Source: Clostridia bacterium | Lineage (GTDB): Bacteria > Bacillota > Clostridia > Christensenellales > Aristaeellaceae | Assembly: GCA_017470145.1 (NCBI GenBank) | Contig: JAFUFB010000017.1 | Coordinates: forward strand, 1-33,565 | Length of the DNA stretch: 33,565 nucleotides | Direction: 5' to 3' | In this document: positions 8,584 to 18,658 of the stretch, piece by piece | How the letters are laid out: each line of letters starts with the position of its first letter | Position numbering within the stretch: the first letter of the stretch is position 1 | Translations under genes and position numbers: made by a program | Notes under the pieces: model-generated | The model's database searches: none | Told to the model about the DNA's origin: nothing | The model's input: the letters and a program-made list of their open reading frames with translations, nothing else

Positions 8584-9848
8584 TTGGAAGCGAAGGTGTC
8601 AGCATCTCCCAGCTGAATATGCTCATCTCCGACACCCTGAAGCGGGAATCCCGGCTGCGGAATATCTCCGTGACGGGGGAGATCAGCGGATTTAAAGACC
8701 ATTTTGCCACGGGGCATTGGTATTTCTCCCTGAAGGATGAATTCGCTACCATTTCCTGCGTCATGTTTCGGCAAAATACGCTGCGGGCCGCCCTGCGGCC
8801 GAAGGACGGAGATCGGGTGACCATCAGCGGCTACGTGGAGATGTTTACCCGAGACGGCAAGGTGCAGCTTTACGCCATGGCCATGAAGCCCGCCGGCCTG
8901 GGCAGCCTTTACGAGCAGTTCGAAGCCCTGAAGCAGAAGCTGCAGGGGGAAGGGCTGTTTGATCCCGGCAGGAAAAAGATGCTGCCCCAATATCCGCGAA
9001 AGGTGGCGGTGATCACCTCTGCTAGCGGCGCCGCGTTGCATGACATTTTGAATGTTTCCGGTCAGCGGAACCCAGGAATTCCCATTGTGGTTGTTCCCAG
9101 CGGCGTGCAGGGCCCCGGTGCGGCGAAAGAGCTTTGCGCGGCCCTGAAAGCTGCACAGGCTCTGCCCCAGGTTGATGTCATTATTCTGGCCCGGGGCGGG
9201 GGCTCCCAGGAGGATCTATGGTGCTTTAATGACGAAGAGCTGGCCCGGGCCATTGCCACGTGCCCCGTGCCGGTGGTTTCTGGAGTGGGGCATGAGGTGG
9301 ATTTCACCATCTGCGACTATGTGGCGGATTTCCGGGCCAGCACGCCCAGCAACGCTGCGGAAGTGGTGTTTCCGGACCGGAGCGAGCTGCGGGAGAAAAC
9401 AAGATACGCCCGGGCGAGGATGGCCCGGGCCATGAATGAGCGGATCCATGAGGCCCAGCTGCGGACCCATGAGGTGCGGGATCGGCTGCAGCGGCTGTCT
9501 CCGGAGCGGCGGATTCACCTGTTGACAGAGCAAACCCATGCCAGCGCTGGAAGGATGGAAGCGGCCATATCCCGGATCCTTACCCAACGGCAGGAAAAGC
9601 TACGGATGGATCGGGCCCGAATGGAATTCGAGCTGCAGAAGAAAATGCAAGCAAGCGAAGCGGCGCTGCAGCAGGCCCGGGTTCGGCTGGAAGCGATTTC
9701 TCCCTTGAAGGTGCTGGATCGGGGATTTGCCCTGGTATACAATCCCCAGGAACGCATCTTGCCGGACGCCGCCCAGGCAGCCCGGGAGAAAGAAATGACC
9801 CTTCGATTCCGGGATGGAAGGGTCGCGGTGATCAGAAAGGAATCTTAA
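8580..9848 (+). CDS. xseA: Exodeoxyribonuclease VII large subunit
   Basis: XseA is the catalytic subunit of ExoVII, which degrades single-stranded DNA from both ends. The 422-residue protein has an N-terminal OB fold ([29 protein letters not shown]), the nuclease domain with the characteristic [21 protein letters not shown] near residues 204-224, and a C-terminal helical and coiled-coil region ending in the small domain [14 protein letters not shown]. It overlaps folD by 4 bases, and the small subunit xseB follows 4 bases later, as expected for a 1:n complex. Confidence 0.96.
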   Translation: MIGSEGVSISQLNMLISDTLKRESRLRNISVTGEISGFKDHFATGHWYFSLKDEFATISCVMFRQNTLRAALRPKDGDRVTISGYVEMFTRDGKVQLYAMAMKPAGLGSLYEQFEALKQKLQGEGLFDPGRKKMLPQYPRKVAVITSASGAALHDILNVSGQRNPGIPIVVVPSGVQGPGAAKELCAALKAAQALPQVDVIILARGGGSQEDLWCFNDEELARAIATCPVPVVSGVGHEVDFTICDYVADFRASTPSNAAEVVFPDRSELREKTRYARARMARAMNERIHEAQLRTHEVRDRLQRLSPERRIHLLTEQTHASAGRMEAAISRILTQRQEKLRMDRARMEFELQKKMQASEAALQQARVRLEAISPLKVLDRGFALVYNPQERILPDAAQAAREKEMTLRFRDGRVAVIRKES

Positions 9849-9852
9849 TGCG

Positions 9853-10083
9853 ATGGAAGAACAGCTCACCTTTGAACAAAGGCTGAACCAGGTGAAGGAG
9901 ATTATCGAGGGAATCGAAGGCGGCCAGATGAGTCTGGAGGATTCCGTGCGTCAATTCGAAACCGGGATTCAGGCCCTGAATGGTCTGGAAAAGGAATTAA
10001 GCGAGATGCAGCGGCGGGTGACTGTGCTTCTGTCCCGGTCGGACGGAACTACGGAGGAGAAGCCCCTGGAGGACGCCCCATGA
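9853..10083 (+). CDS. xseB: Exodeoxyribonuclease VII small subunit
   Basis: A 76-residue helical protein with the XseB pattern TFEQRLNQVKEIIEGIEGGQMSLEDSV and a YE-like FETGIQAL segment, here Gln-Phe-Glu-Thr-Gly. Several small subunits wrap the XseA coiled coil in ExoVII. It starts 4 bases after xseA and overlaps ispA as ATGA. The xseA-xseB-ispA order is common in bacteria. Confidence 0.95.
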   Translation: MEEQLTFEQRLNQVKEIIEGIEGGQMSLEDSVRQFETGIQALNGLEKELSEMQRRVTVLLSRSDGTTEEKPLEDAP

Positions 10084-10949
10084 GGACAGAAGCGGAATAT
10101 CGGCAGCTGATCAATGAGAACCTGGAGGCGCAGCTGCACTCCCTGGGAGACATTCCGGAAAAGCTGCGGGAAGCCATGTGCTACAGCCTGCTGGCCGGGG
10201 GAAAGCGGCTACGCCCCCTGCTGCTGTTGGCCGCCTGTGAAACTGCCGGCGGTGCGGCGGAGCAGGTCCTTCCCTTTGCCTGTGCCCTGGAGATGATCCA
10301 CACTTACAGCCTGATTCATGATGATTTACCCGGCATGGACAACGATGATCTGCGTCGGGGGCGGCCCACGAACCACAAGGTTTTCGGAGAGGGATTGGCT
10401 ATCCTGGCGGGGGACGGGCTGCTGAACGCCGCCATGGAAATCGCCCTGAAGGCCAGCCTGGGGATGGCGGACTTGCGGGGTCTTCGTGCCGCGGAAGCCC
10501 TGGCCCGGCATGCCGGGGTGACGGGGATGATCGCCGGGCAGACCATGGATGTTACCATGGAGGGCAGCGCGCCTACACCGGAGCTGGTATCCTACATCCA
10601 CGCCCATAAGACCGCGGATTTGCTTCAAGCCCCTGTGGAAATGGGCCTGATCCTGGCAGGCGCGGGAGAGCCGGAGCTGGCCCTGGCGCGGGTCTATGGC
10701 TTTCATTTGGGTCTGGCCTTCCAAATCATGGATGATATCCTGGATGTGACCGGGGATCCGGCGATCCTGGGAAAGAACACGGGGATGGACGAAAAGAAGC
10801 TGACCTGGGTGGCCCTACGGGGAGTGGATGGCGCCCGGGAGGACTTGGCGGAGCATATCCGTCAAGCCGTGGATACGCTTTCGGAGATGCCTTGGGATAC
10901 ATCATTCTTGGAGGAAATAACCTGGGAGAATCTTTCCCGGGTCAGTTAA
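10080..10949 (+). CDS. ispA: Farnesyl diphosphate synthase (polyprenyl synthetase family)
   Basis: It condenses dimethylallyl diphosphate with two isopentenyl diphosphates to give farnesyl diphosphate, the precursor of undecaprenyl phosphate and quinone tails. The 289 residues include GKRLRPL at 41-47, the first Asp-rich motif DDLPGMD at 81-87 with Tyr-Ser five and four residues before it (as in E. coli IspA, which points to a C15 product), RRGRPTNHK, and the second Asp-rich motif DDILD at 218-222. The start overlaps the xseB stop. Confidence 0.94.
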   Translation: MRTEAEYRQLINENLEAQLHSLGDIPEKLREAMCYSLLAGGKRLRPLLLLAACETAGGAAEQVLPFACALEMIHTYSLIHDDLPGMDNDDLRRGRPTNHKVFGEGLAILAGDGLLNAAMEIALKASLGMADLRGLRAAEALARHAGVTGMIAGQTMDVTMEGSAPTPELVSYIHAHKTADLLQAPVEMGLILAGAGEPELALARVYGFHLGLAFQIMDDILDVTGDPAILGKNTGMDEKKLTWVALRGVDGAREDLAEHIRQAVDTLSEMPWDTSFLEEITWENLSRVS

Positions 10950-10964
10950 GGAGGAAGAGGAATC

Positions 10965-11504
10965 ATGTCTATGGATCATTTTCTGGAAGAGGTTGTGGTA
11001 AAGCAGCGGAACGCCCTGAATCGAATAATGTATCTGCTCAGTTGGGTGATTATGGTGCTTTCCGCGCTGTTCGCCATGTATGGGCTGCAGGTGGTTTTCA
11101 GCGCCTTCAGCATCTATACCGTTGTGTTCACGCTGGTTTTTGCCGGAATTGCAGTATACATCTTCCTGTTCCATGACAAGCTGCTGACCGAGTATGAGTA
11201 CACCTTCACCAACGGCGCCCTGGATTTCGCCGAGGTGTACAACAACAAGAAGCGCAAGAGTCTGGGCAGCCTGAACGTAAAAACCGTGGACGCCTTCGGC
11301 AAGGTCAGCAGCGGCTCCTTCCAACGCTATCTGAAGACGCCGGGCGTCAAGCGGATGAACTGGTTTTTAAACCGGGAAGCCGAACTGTACTACTTCTATT
11401 TCTCCAAGGACAGCAACAAGAAGATGATCATCTTTGAACCCAGCGAGGAGATGGTAGGGATGATCAAGCAGTACATTCCCCGGGGAGTTTATCAGGAAAA
11501 TTGA
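10965..11504 (+). CDS. DUF6106-like membrane protein
   Basis: The 179-residue protein has two membrane segments (about residues 22-45 and 48-71) after a short charged N-terminus (FLEEVVVKQRNA), then a cytoplasmic domain starting EYEYTFTNGALDFAEV with a basic NNKKRK. This layout and the EYEY-(x)2-TNG motif match what I recall of the clostridial family DUF6106, whose role is unknown. It starts 15 bases after ispA with GGAGGAAGAGG upstream, so it belongs to the same operon. Confidence 0.6.
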   Translation: MSMDHFLEEVVVKQRNALNRIMYLLSWVIMVLSALFAMYGLQVVFSAFSIYTVVFTLVFAGIAVYIFLFHDKLLTEYEYTFTNGALDFAEVYNNKKRKSLGSLNVKTVDAFGKVSSGSFQRYLKTPGVKRMNWFLNREAELYYFYFSKDSNKKMIIFEPSEEMVGMIKQYIPRGVYQEN

Positions 11505-11506
11505 CA

Positions 11507-11540
11507 GGGGATGCGCTGAGGTTAATCAGCCCGCATCTCC
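11507..11540 (+). other. Intergenic RNA hairpin ahead of thiI
   Basis: GGGGATGCG-CTGA (11507-11519) pairs with TCAG (11526-11529) and, after a 2-nt bulge, CGCATCTCC (11532-11540), with one G-T pair and a 6-nt loop. No T-run follows, so it is not a typical terminator. It may stabilise or separate the operon mRNA before thiI. Confidence 0.5.
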
Positions 11541-11567
11541 CAAATCATTTGGAAAGAGGCCAATGCA

Positions 11568-12713
11568 TTGAAGGAATTATTACTGGTACGCTATGGCGAA
11601 ATCTTCTTAAAGGGGTTAAATCGTCCCTATTTCATCCGAGCCCTGATTCGTAAGATCCGGTATGCCCTGCGGGGGACGGGGTCCAACGTATGGGTGCATG
11701 ACGGTCGGATCTTCGTGGAGGGCTTTGAGGATCTGGAGCTGGTGATCGACCGGGTCACCCGGGTTTTCGGCGTCCACAGCGTCTGCCCCGCGGTAGAAAT
11801 GCCCAAGGAAGATTTTGACGCTCTCTGCCGGCAAGCCATCAGCATGATGGCGGACATGAAGGGGACCTTTAAGGTCAACGCCCGGCGCAGCGACAAGCGG
11901 TATCCCATGAATTCCCCCCAGATCAACATGGAAATGGGCGGTAGAATACTGGAAGCGAACCCACAGCTAAAGGTGAATGTCCATGATCCCGAGCATGTTT
12001 TGAACGTGGAAATTCGGGATCAGGCCTACCTGTATGTAAAGGTGATTCCCGCCGTGGGCGGCATGCCTGTTGGCACCAACGGCAACGCTACCCTGCTGCT
12101 CTCCGGCGGCATCGACAGCCCAGTGGCGGGGTGGATGATCGCCAAGCGGGGCGTCCAGATCAACGCGGTGCATTTCCACTCCTATCCCTACACCTCCGAG
12201 CAGGCAAAGGAAAAGGTGCTGGATTTGGCCCGAAAGCTGAGCTACAGCTGCTGCGGCATTAAGGTACACATCGTCCCCTTTACGGAAATTCAGCTGCAGA
12301 TTCGGGATCATTGCCCCGAGGAATACACCACTCTGATCATGCGCCGGTTCATGATGCGCATTGCGGAAAAAATCGCGGAACAAACGGGGAGCGGCGCCCT
12401 GATTACCGGAGAAAGCATTGGACAGGTGGCCAGCCAGACCATGGAGGCTCTGGAGACCACCAACAGCGTGGTTTCCATGCCGGTGTTCCGGCCCCTGATC
12501 GGCTTCGATAAAAGTGAAATTATCGACATCGCCAAGAAAATCGACACCTATGAGCTCAGCAGCCTGCCCTATGAGGACTGCTGCACCATCTTTACCCCCA
12601 AGCATCCCGCCACCCGCCCCAAGAAGGACAAGGTGGCCGAGGCGGAGCAGAAGCTGGAGGGGGAGACCCTGATCGCGGCCGCCCTGGCCGGGGTGGAGGT
12701 TGTTCAGGTGTAA
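11568..12713 (+). CDS. thiI: tRNA 4-thiouridine synthase ThiI
   Basis: ThiI adenylates U8 of tRNA and transfers sulfur to make 4-thiouridine; some members also serve thiazole synthesis. The 381 residues comprise an N-terminal ferredoxin-like domain, a THUMP domain (about 60-165), the PP-loop SGGIDSPVAGWM at 179-190 and the typical C-terminal YEDCCTIFTPKHPATRPK. The C-terminal rhodanese domain of the E. coli enzyme is absent, as in most Firmicutes, so sulfur must be delivered differently. The start is TTG at 11568, supported by GGAAAGAGG 8 bases upstream; the ATG at 11563 is out of frame. No cysteine desulfurase gene is adjacent. Confidence 0.94.
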   Translation: MKELLLVRYGEIFLKGLNRPYFIRALIRKIRYALRGTGSNVWVHDGRIFVEGFEDLELVIDRVTRVFGVHSVCPAVEMPKEDFDALCRQAISMMADMKGTFKVNARRSDKRYPMNSPQINMEMGGRILEANPQLKVNVHDPEHVLNVEIRDQAYLYVKVIPAVGGMPVGTNGNATLLLSGGIDSPVAGWMIAKRGVQINAVHFHSYPYTSEQAKEKVLDLARKLSYSCCGIKVHIVPFTEIQLQIRDHCPEEYTTLIMRRFMMRIAEKIAEQTGSGALITGESIGQVASQTMEALETTNSVVSMPVFRPLIGFDKSEIIDIAKKIDTYELSSLPYEDCCTIFTPKHPATRPKKDKVAEAEQKLEGETLIAAALAGVEVVQV

Positions 12714-12728
12714 AACCAAAAGAATCAC

Positions 12729-12757
12729 TTGTCATAAAATTGGCAATGTGGTATGAT
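12729..12757 (+). promoter_or_regulatory. pgk promoter
   Basis: TTGTCA (12729-12734) and TATGAT (12752-12757) are spaced by 17 bases, with TGG just before the -10 (extended -10). The transcript would have a leader of about 90 bases before the pgk start. Confidence 0.8.
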
Positions 12758-12854
12758 GCTTCCGGTCCATCCGGCAGAAGCTCCAAAGGCTGCTTTCCCG
12801 AGAGGGATTCGCGCATAGATTCAGTTTTAATTTTATTAAAGGAGTGTGTGTTTC

Positions 12855-14057
<1,203 letters not shown>

Positions 14058-14069
14058 TTTGATTGAAAC

Positions 14070-14106
14070 GCAAATCCGCAGTTCCTTCCAAGGGCTGTGG
14101 ATTTGC
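14070..14106 (+). other. Hairpin 1 in the pgk-tpiA spacer
   Basis: A 12-bp stem with one G-T pair (14070-14081 with 14095-14106) closes a 13-nt loop. It starts 13 bases after the pgk stop and is not followed by a T-run. Confidence 0.65.
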
Positions 14107-14124
14107 CATGTTTAACTGCGGCTG

Positions 14125-14169
14125 AAAAGGCCAGGCTCGGACCTGGAGCCTTTTGGGTCGCCACCCAAA
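14125..14169 (+). other. Hairpins 2 and 3 in the pgk-tpiA spacer, partly overlapping
   Basis: Hairpin 2 pairs AAAAGGCCAGG (14125-14135) with CCTGG-AG-CCTTTT (14142-14154, 2-nt bulge). Hairpin 3 pairs TTTGGGT (14152-14158) with ACCCAAA (14163-14169) around a 4-nt loop. They share 14152-14154, so full formation of both is not possible. Hairpin 3 ends 8 bases before the tpiA ribosome binding site. Confidence 0.65.
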
Positions 14170-14191
14170 TCGATTAAAGGAGAGCAAGGAC

Positions 14192-14944
14192 ATGCGTAAA
14201 CCGATTATCGCGGGAAACTGGAAGATGAATAAGACGCCGGCGGAAGCGGAAGCCCTGGTCAACGAGCTGAAGCCCCTGGTGAAGGACGCGGCTTGCGACG
14301 TGGTGGTCTGCGTTCCCGCCGTGGATTTCGCGGCTGTGAAGAGCGCCATCGAGGGCAGCAACATCCATCTGGGCGCCCAGAACGTTCACTTCGCGGCCAG
14401 CGGCGCCTATACCGGCGAGCTGAGCGCGGATATGCTGAAGGCTGCCGGTGTGGAATATGTCATCATCGGCCACAGTGAACGCCGTCAGTACTTCGGAGAA
14501 ACCGATAAAACCGTGAATCAGCGGGTACGGGCCGCGGTAGCCGCCGGGCTGAAGGTGATCCTCTGCGTGGGCGAGAACAAAGAGGAGCGGGAAGCGGGCT
14601 ACACCGATGCCCTGGTGGAATATCAGACCCTGATCGCCCTGAACGGCCTGACGGAAGCGGAAGTGTCTGAGGTGATCATCGCCTATGAGCCAGTCTGGGC
14701 CATCGGCACCGGACTGACCGCCACCGATGAGCAGGCCAATGAAACCATCGGTGTGATCCGTAAGGCAGTAGCCCGGAAGTATGGCAGCGACATCGGAGAC
14801 AAGATTCGCATTCAGTACGGCGGCAGCATGAATCCCAAGAACGTGAAGGGGCTCATGGCCCAGCCAGAGATTGACGGCGGCCTGATCGGCGGTGCCAGCC
14901 TGAAGGCGCCGGATTTCAGCCTCGTGGTGAACTACGACAAATAA
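14192..14944 (+). CDS. tpiA: Triose-phosphate isomerase
   Basis: It interconverts dihydroxyacetone phosphate and glyceraldehyde 3-phosphate. The 250-residue TIM barrel has all catalytic residues: Asn9 and Lys11 in AGNWKMN, His94 in IIGHSERR and Glu166 in AYEPVWAIGTG, plus the phosphate-binding GGSMNPKN. ATG 14192 follows AAAGGAGAG at 14177-14184. It probably shares the pgk transcript through the hairpin-rich spacer, and a terminator follows. Confidence 0.97.
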   Translation: MRKPIIAGNWKMNKTPAEAEALVNELKPLVKDAACDVVVCVPAVDFAAVKSAIEGSNIHLGAQNVHFAASGAYTGELSADMLKAAGVEYVIIGHSERRQYFGETDKTVNQRVRAAVAAGLKVILCVGENKEEREAGYTDALVEYQTLIALNGLTEAEVSEVIIAYEPVWAIGTGLTATDEQANETIGVIRKAVARKYGSDIGDKIRIQYGGSMNPKNVKGLMAQPEIDGGLIGGASLKAPDFSLVVNYDK

Positions 14945-14962
14945 TTCCCTTGGAGAAAGCTC

Positions 14963-14997
14963 CCCCTGTCCGGAAATTCTGGGCAGGGGATTTTTTT
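14963..14997 (+). terminator. Intrinsic terminator of tpiA
   Basis: A 9-bp stem (14963-14971 with 14981-14989, one T-G pair) with a 9-nt loop is followed by A and seven Ts. Confidence 0.88.
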
Positions 14998-15059
14998 CAT
15001 GGAATGAAATATCGAATTGTTAAAAAAATATTAAATTCGGAAAGAATTATTTTTCTCAC

Positions 15060-15088
15060 TTGCGAGCCGCTCCCTTCATGCTTATAAT
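15060..15088 (+). promoter_or_regulatory. Promoter of the oxaloacetate decarboxylase operon
   Basis: TTGCGA (15060-15065) and a perfect TATAAT (15083-15088) are 17 bases apart. An AT-rich stretch (about 15005-15055) upstream could act as an UP element. The transcript would have a leader of about 45 bases. Confidence 0.75.
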
Positions 15089-15138
15089 ATATTCTGGCAT
15101 GAATTGGACAAACATTCGTGCTGAAGGAGATTATTTAC

Positions 15139-16539
15139 ATGAAAAAAGTACAGTTTACCGAAACCGTCCTGCGGGACGCGAATCAGTCCCTGATGGCCAC
15201 CCGGCTGCCCTACGCCGATTATGAGGAGATTCTCCCCGTGATGGACAAGGCCGGGTATTACTCCGTGGAGTGCTGGGGCGGCGCCACCTTCGACAGCTGC
15301 CTGCGGTACCTGAACGAGGATCCCTGGGAGCGGCTGCGGAACATCCGCAAGAACATGCCCAACACTCGGCTGCAGATGCTGCTGCGGGGGCAGAACCTGC
15401 TGGGCTACAAGCACTATCATGACGACGTGGTGGAAAAGTTTGTGGAGCTGAGCATCAAGAACGGCATCGACATCATCCGGATTTTTGACGCGCTGAATGA
15501 TTTCCGCAATCTGGGGACCGCCCTGGCCGCCACCAAGAAATACGCCACGCCCCGGACCATCGCTTCCGGTTGCATCAGCTACACCCAGAGCCCGGTGCAC
15601 ACGGTGGACAAGTACGTGGAAATGTGCAAGGAACTGGTCAAGATGGGCTTCGATACCCTGTGCCTGAAGGATATGGCTGGCACCATGAGCCCCTACGAAG
15701 CGGAGCATCTGATCAAGGGGATCAAGGACGCGGTGGGGGATGTTCCCGTGATCCTGCATACCCACTGCACCACCGGCATGGCCTACATGACCCTGACCAA
15801 GGCCATTGAGAGCGGCGTGGACGTTATCGACACCGCCACCAGCTGCTTCTCCAACGGAACCAGCCAGGCCGCCACGGAGACCATGTTCTACGCCCTGCAG
15901 CAATACGGCATTGAGACGGATCTGAACGAAAAGGTCATCAACCAGGTGAACGATTTCTTCAAACCCGTGAAGCAAAAGTACATCGACAGCGGGCTGATTA
16001 ACCCAAAGTCCATGGCGACAGATTCTCAGGCCCTGGTGTACAAGGTTCCTGGTGGCATGCTGAGCAACATGATTGCCAATCTGAAGGACATGAACGCCAT
16101 GGACAAGTTTGACGAGGCGCTGGTGGAAATCCCCGCCGTTCGCAAGGATCTGGGGTATCCGCCTTTGGTGACCCCCTTGAGCCAGATGGTGGGCAATCAG
16201 GCGGTGACCAATGTGCTGGTGGGCGAGCGGTATAAGAACATCTCCAACGAGGTGAAGAATTACTTCCGCGGCGAATACGGCATCGCCCCCGCCCCTGTGG
16301 ATAAGGCCCTGGAGGAGAAGATTCTGGGCGCCGGCGGAAAGCCGGTGGACTGCCGGATCGAAGACAGCAAGCGTACCGGGGATGATTTCAAGAAGGCCAA
16401 GGAAGCCCTGGGGGATCTGGCGGAAACCCCGGAGGATATCATGAGCTATATTTGTTTCCCGGCCCAGGCAGAAAAGTTCCTGAAGGATCGGAAGGCGGCC
16501 CGGGAAAAGAAAGTGACCTACACCATCGTCGAGGCGTAA
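15139..16539 (+). CDS. oadA: Oxaloacetate decarboxylase alpha subunit (carboxyltransferase)
   Basis: The cytoplasmic alpha subunit moves CO2 from oxaloacetate to biotin, leaving pyruvate. The 466-residue protein shows RDANQSLMATR at 12-22 and WGGATFDS of the HMGL-like TIM barrel, the carboxylatable Lys177 in CLKDMAG, and the metal-binding His207 and His209 in HTHCTTG. The C-terminal biotin domain of longer OadA or PycB proteins is absent; it is encoded separately two genes downstream. I chose ATG 15139, 8 bases after AAGGAGA, rather than the upstream TTG at 15118. The following gamma, biotin-carrier and beta genes argue for the Na+ pump rather than pyruvate carboxylase. Confidence 0.92.
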   Translation: MKKVQFTETVLRDANQSLMATRLPYADYEEILPVMDKAGYYSVECWGGATFDSCLRYLNEDPWERLRNIRKNMPNTRLQMLLRGQNLLGYKHYHDDVVEKFVELSIKNGIDIIRIFDALNDFRNLGTALAATKKYATPRTIASGCISYTQSPVHTVDKYVEMCKELVKMGFDTLCLKDMAGTMSPYEAEHLIKGIKDAVGDVPVILHTHCTTGMAYMTLTKAIESGVDVIDTATSCFSNGTSQAATETMFYALQQYGIETDLNEKVINQVNDFFKPVKQKYIDSGLINPKSMATDSQALVYKVPGGMLSNMIANLKDMNAMDKFDEALVEIPAVRKDLGYPPLVTPLSQMVGNQAVTNVLVGERYKNISNEVKNYFRGEYGIAPAPVDKALEEKILGAGGKPVDCRIEDSKRTGDDFKKAKEALGDLAETPEDIMSYICFPAQAEKFLKDRKAAREKKVTYTIVEA

Positions 16540-16558
16540 AAAGGAGGACGACAAACCA

Positions 16559-16933
16559 ATGGAAGTCAAAGGTGAAATGCTCTCCACAGGCGTCGCGCTG
16601 GTGAACGCGGTGCTGGGATACGCGGTGGTTTTCATCGGCCTGGCGCTGTTGATGACGCTGATCATCATCGTCGGCAAAATCATGGTAGCCCGGACGAAGA
16701 AATCCATCGACAAGGCGGCGGCCACGCTGGCAGCTACAGCCAGCCCCGCTGCTCAGTCGGTGCAAGCCGCTGCGCCCCAGGCGGAAAAGAAGCTGGCGCC
16801 CGGCAGCGCCGGGGAGGTCAAGCTGTATGACACCGATCCCCGGGACGCAGCCCTGATTATGGCGATTGTGGCAGATAAGCTGCAGAAGCCCCTGAACGAA
16901 CTTCGTTTCGTATCCATTAAGGAGGTTAAGTAA
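16559..16933 (+). CDS. oadG: Oxaloacetate decarboxylase gamma subunit (OadG)
   Basis: A 124-residue protein with one N-terminal membrane helix (about residues 14-42), an Ala-rich linker and a short C-terminal domain (DPRDAALIMAIVADKLQKPL). The gamma subunit assembles alpha and beta at the membrane and accelerates CO2 release. Small OadG proteins are poorly conserved, so the call rests on topology and on position between alpha and the biotin carrier. AAGGAGG lies 11 bases before ATG 16559. Confidence 0.8.
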   Translation: MEVKGEMLSTGVALVNAVLGYAVVFIGLALLMTLIIIVGKIMVARTKKSIDKAAATLAATASPAAQSVQAAAPQAEKKLAPGSAGEVKLYDTDPRDAALIMAIVADKLQKPLNELRFVSIKEVK

Positions 16934-16934
16934 C

Positions 16935-17333
<399 letters not shown>

Positions 17334-17347
17334 TAGGGAGGGCTGAG

Positions 17348-18565
17348 ATGAACATTTTAGAATCCCTTGGCAAGCTGGTTCAAGAATCCGGCTTTGCCAT
17401 GATGTTTACGGGCGATGGCTGGAAAAACCTGGTCATGATCATCATCGCCTGCGTGCTGCTTTACCTGGGTATCAAGAAGCAATATGAACCCCTGCTGATG
17501 GTGGGCATCGCCATGGGCTGCCTGCTGGCCAATGTCAGCGCCCTGGGCGGCTTTTCCGAAGCGCTGTATCATCAGGAGCTGTGGGATGAATTCCTGACCG
17601 AGGGCGGCGCGCACTATCACAGCTACGGCTATATTTTGGCCAACGGCGGGCTGATCGACATTCTGTACATGGGCGTCAAGGCGGGCCTATATCCCTGCCT
17701 GATCTTCATCGGCATCGGCGCCATGACCGACTTTGGTCCTCTGATTTCCAATCCGAAATCCCTGCTGCTGGGCGCTGCGGCTCAGTTCGGCGTGTTTTTC
17801 GCCTTCTTTGGAGCCACGCTGCTGGGCTTCAACGGCAATGAAGCGGCCTCTATCGGCATCATCGGCGGCGCGGACGGCCCCACCGCCATTCTGACCACCA
17901 CAAAGCTGGCTCCCCATCTGCTGGGGCCCATCGCTGTGGCGGCTTACAGCTACATGGCGCTGATTCCCATGATTCAGCCTCCGCTGATGAAGGCGCTGAC
18001 CACCAAGGAAGAGCGCAGCGTCAAGATGGAACAGCTGCGGGTAGTCAGCAAGACCGAAAAAATCCTTTTCCCGATCATCGTAACCATCTTTGTGGTGCTG
18101 TTGCTGCCCTCCACCGCGCCTCTGATCGGCTGCCTCATGTTTGGCAACCTGCTGAAGGAAAGCGGCGTCACCGAGCGGCTCAGCGACGTGGCTCAGAACG
18201 CCCTGATGAACATTGTGACCCTGTTCCTGGGCATCAGCGTGGGCGCCACCATGGTGGGCTCCAACTTCCTGAGCCTGCAGACGATCTATATCGTCGTGCT
18301 GGGCCTGATCGCCTTCTCCTTCAGCACCATCGGCGGCCTGCTGGTGGGCAAGCTGATGTACAAGCTGAGCGGCGGAAAGATCAATCCGCTGATCGGCTCC
18401 GCCGGCGTGTCCGCGGTGCCCATGGCGGCCCGGGTCAGCCAGAAGGTGGGTCAGCAGGAGAATCCCTCCAACTTCCTGCTCATGCATGCCATGGGGCCCA
18501 ACGTAGCGGGTGTCATCGGCTCTGCCATCGCGGCCGGCTTCCTGATGAGCGTGTTCGGCGGCTGA
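17348..18565 (+). CDS. oadB: Na+-translocating decarboxylase beta subunit (OadB)
   Basis: The integral-membrane beta subunit decarboxylates carboxybiotin and exports Na+. The 405-residue protein has about nine hydrophobic segments and the strictly conserved NGNEAASIGIIGGADGPTAI region (about residues 163-182) that includes the Na+-binding Asp, plus a second conserved polar segment near the C-terminus (SAGVSAVPMAARV). The gap to the biotin-carrier gene is 14 bases with AGGGAGG in it. It ends the operon; only weak alternative hairpins (18580-18603) follow. Confidence 0.94.
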   Translation: MNILESLGKLVQESGFAMMFTGDGWKNLVMIIIACVLLYLGIKKQYEPLLMVGIAMGCLLANVSALGGFSEALYHQELWDEFLTEGGAHYHSYGYILANGGLIDILYMGVKAGLYPCLIFIGIGAMTDFGPLISNPKSLLLGAAAQFGVFFAFFGATLLGFNGNEAASIGIIGGADGPTAILTTTKLAPHLLGPIAVAAYSYMALIPMIQPPLMKALTTKEERSVKMEQLRVVSKTEKILFPIIVTIFVVLLLPSTAPLIGCLMFGNLLKESGVTERLSDVAQNALMNIVTLFLGISVGATMVGSNFLSLQTIYIVVLGLIAFSFSTIGGLLVGKLMYKLSGGKINPLIGSAGVSAVPMAARVSQKVGQQENPSNFLLMHAMGPNVAGVIGSAIAAGFLMSVFGG

Positions 18566-18614
18566 TGAGCTGTTTCAAAGGCGTTGGAAACGCCAAATTG
18601 GCGGAAGGGGATTA

Positions 18615-18655
18615 TGTGAAGAACAGCTGAATATTGACAGATTCTTCACAAGAAT
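18615..18655. promoter_or_regulatory. Inverted repeats upstream of the pckA promoter, candidate operator
   Basis: TGTGAAGAA (18615-18623) is repeated as its exact reverse complement TTCTTCACA (18642-18650). The right arm also takes part in a second palindrome ATTCTT-CAC-AAGAAT (18641-18655). The cluster ends 3 bases before the pckA -35 box. No T-run follows, so protein binding is likelier than termination. Confidence 0.5.
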
Positions 18656-18658
18656 TGG

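Noticed and set aside
11501-11506. TTGACA at the end of the DUF6106-like gene as a thiI promoter
   Set aside because: No -10-like hexamer is found at the right distance, and the region instead forms a hairpin.
15082-16725. 547-codon open frame on the minus strand opposite oadA
   Set aside because: It lies antisense to a clearly functional gene, has no ribosome binding site or recognisable domains, and reflects GC-rich codon use. The same holds for the long minus-strand frames 18575-20551, 30246-32363, 17687-18487 and 1122-2492, and for plus-strand frames opposite the minus-strand kinase genes.
18580-18603. GGCGTT-GGA-AACGCC hairpin as the oadB terminator
   Set aside because: No T-run follows, and an alternative pairing with the next segment competes with it; termination is not supported.
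18634-18639. Perfect TTGACA upstream of pckA as a -35 box
   Set aside because: No acceptable -10 lies 16-18 bases downstream; the TTGAAC/TATAAT pair at 18659-18687 is the better promoter.
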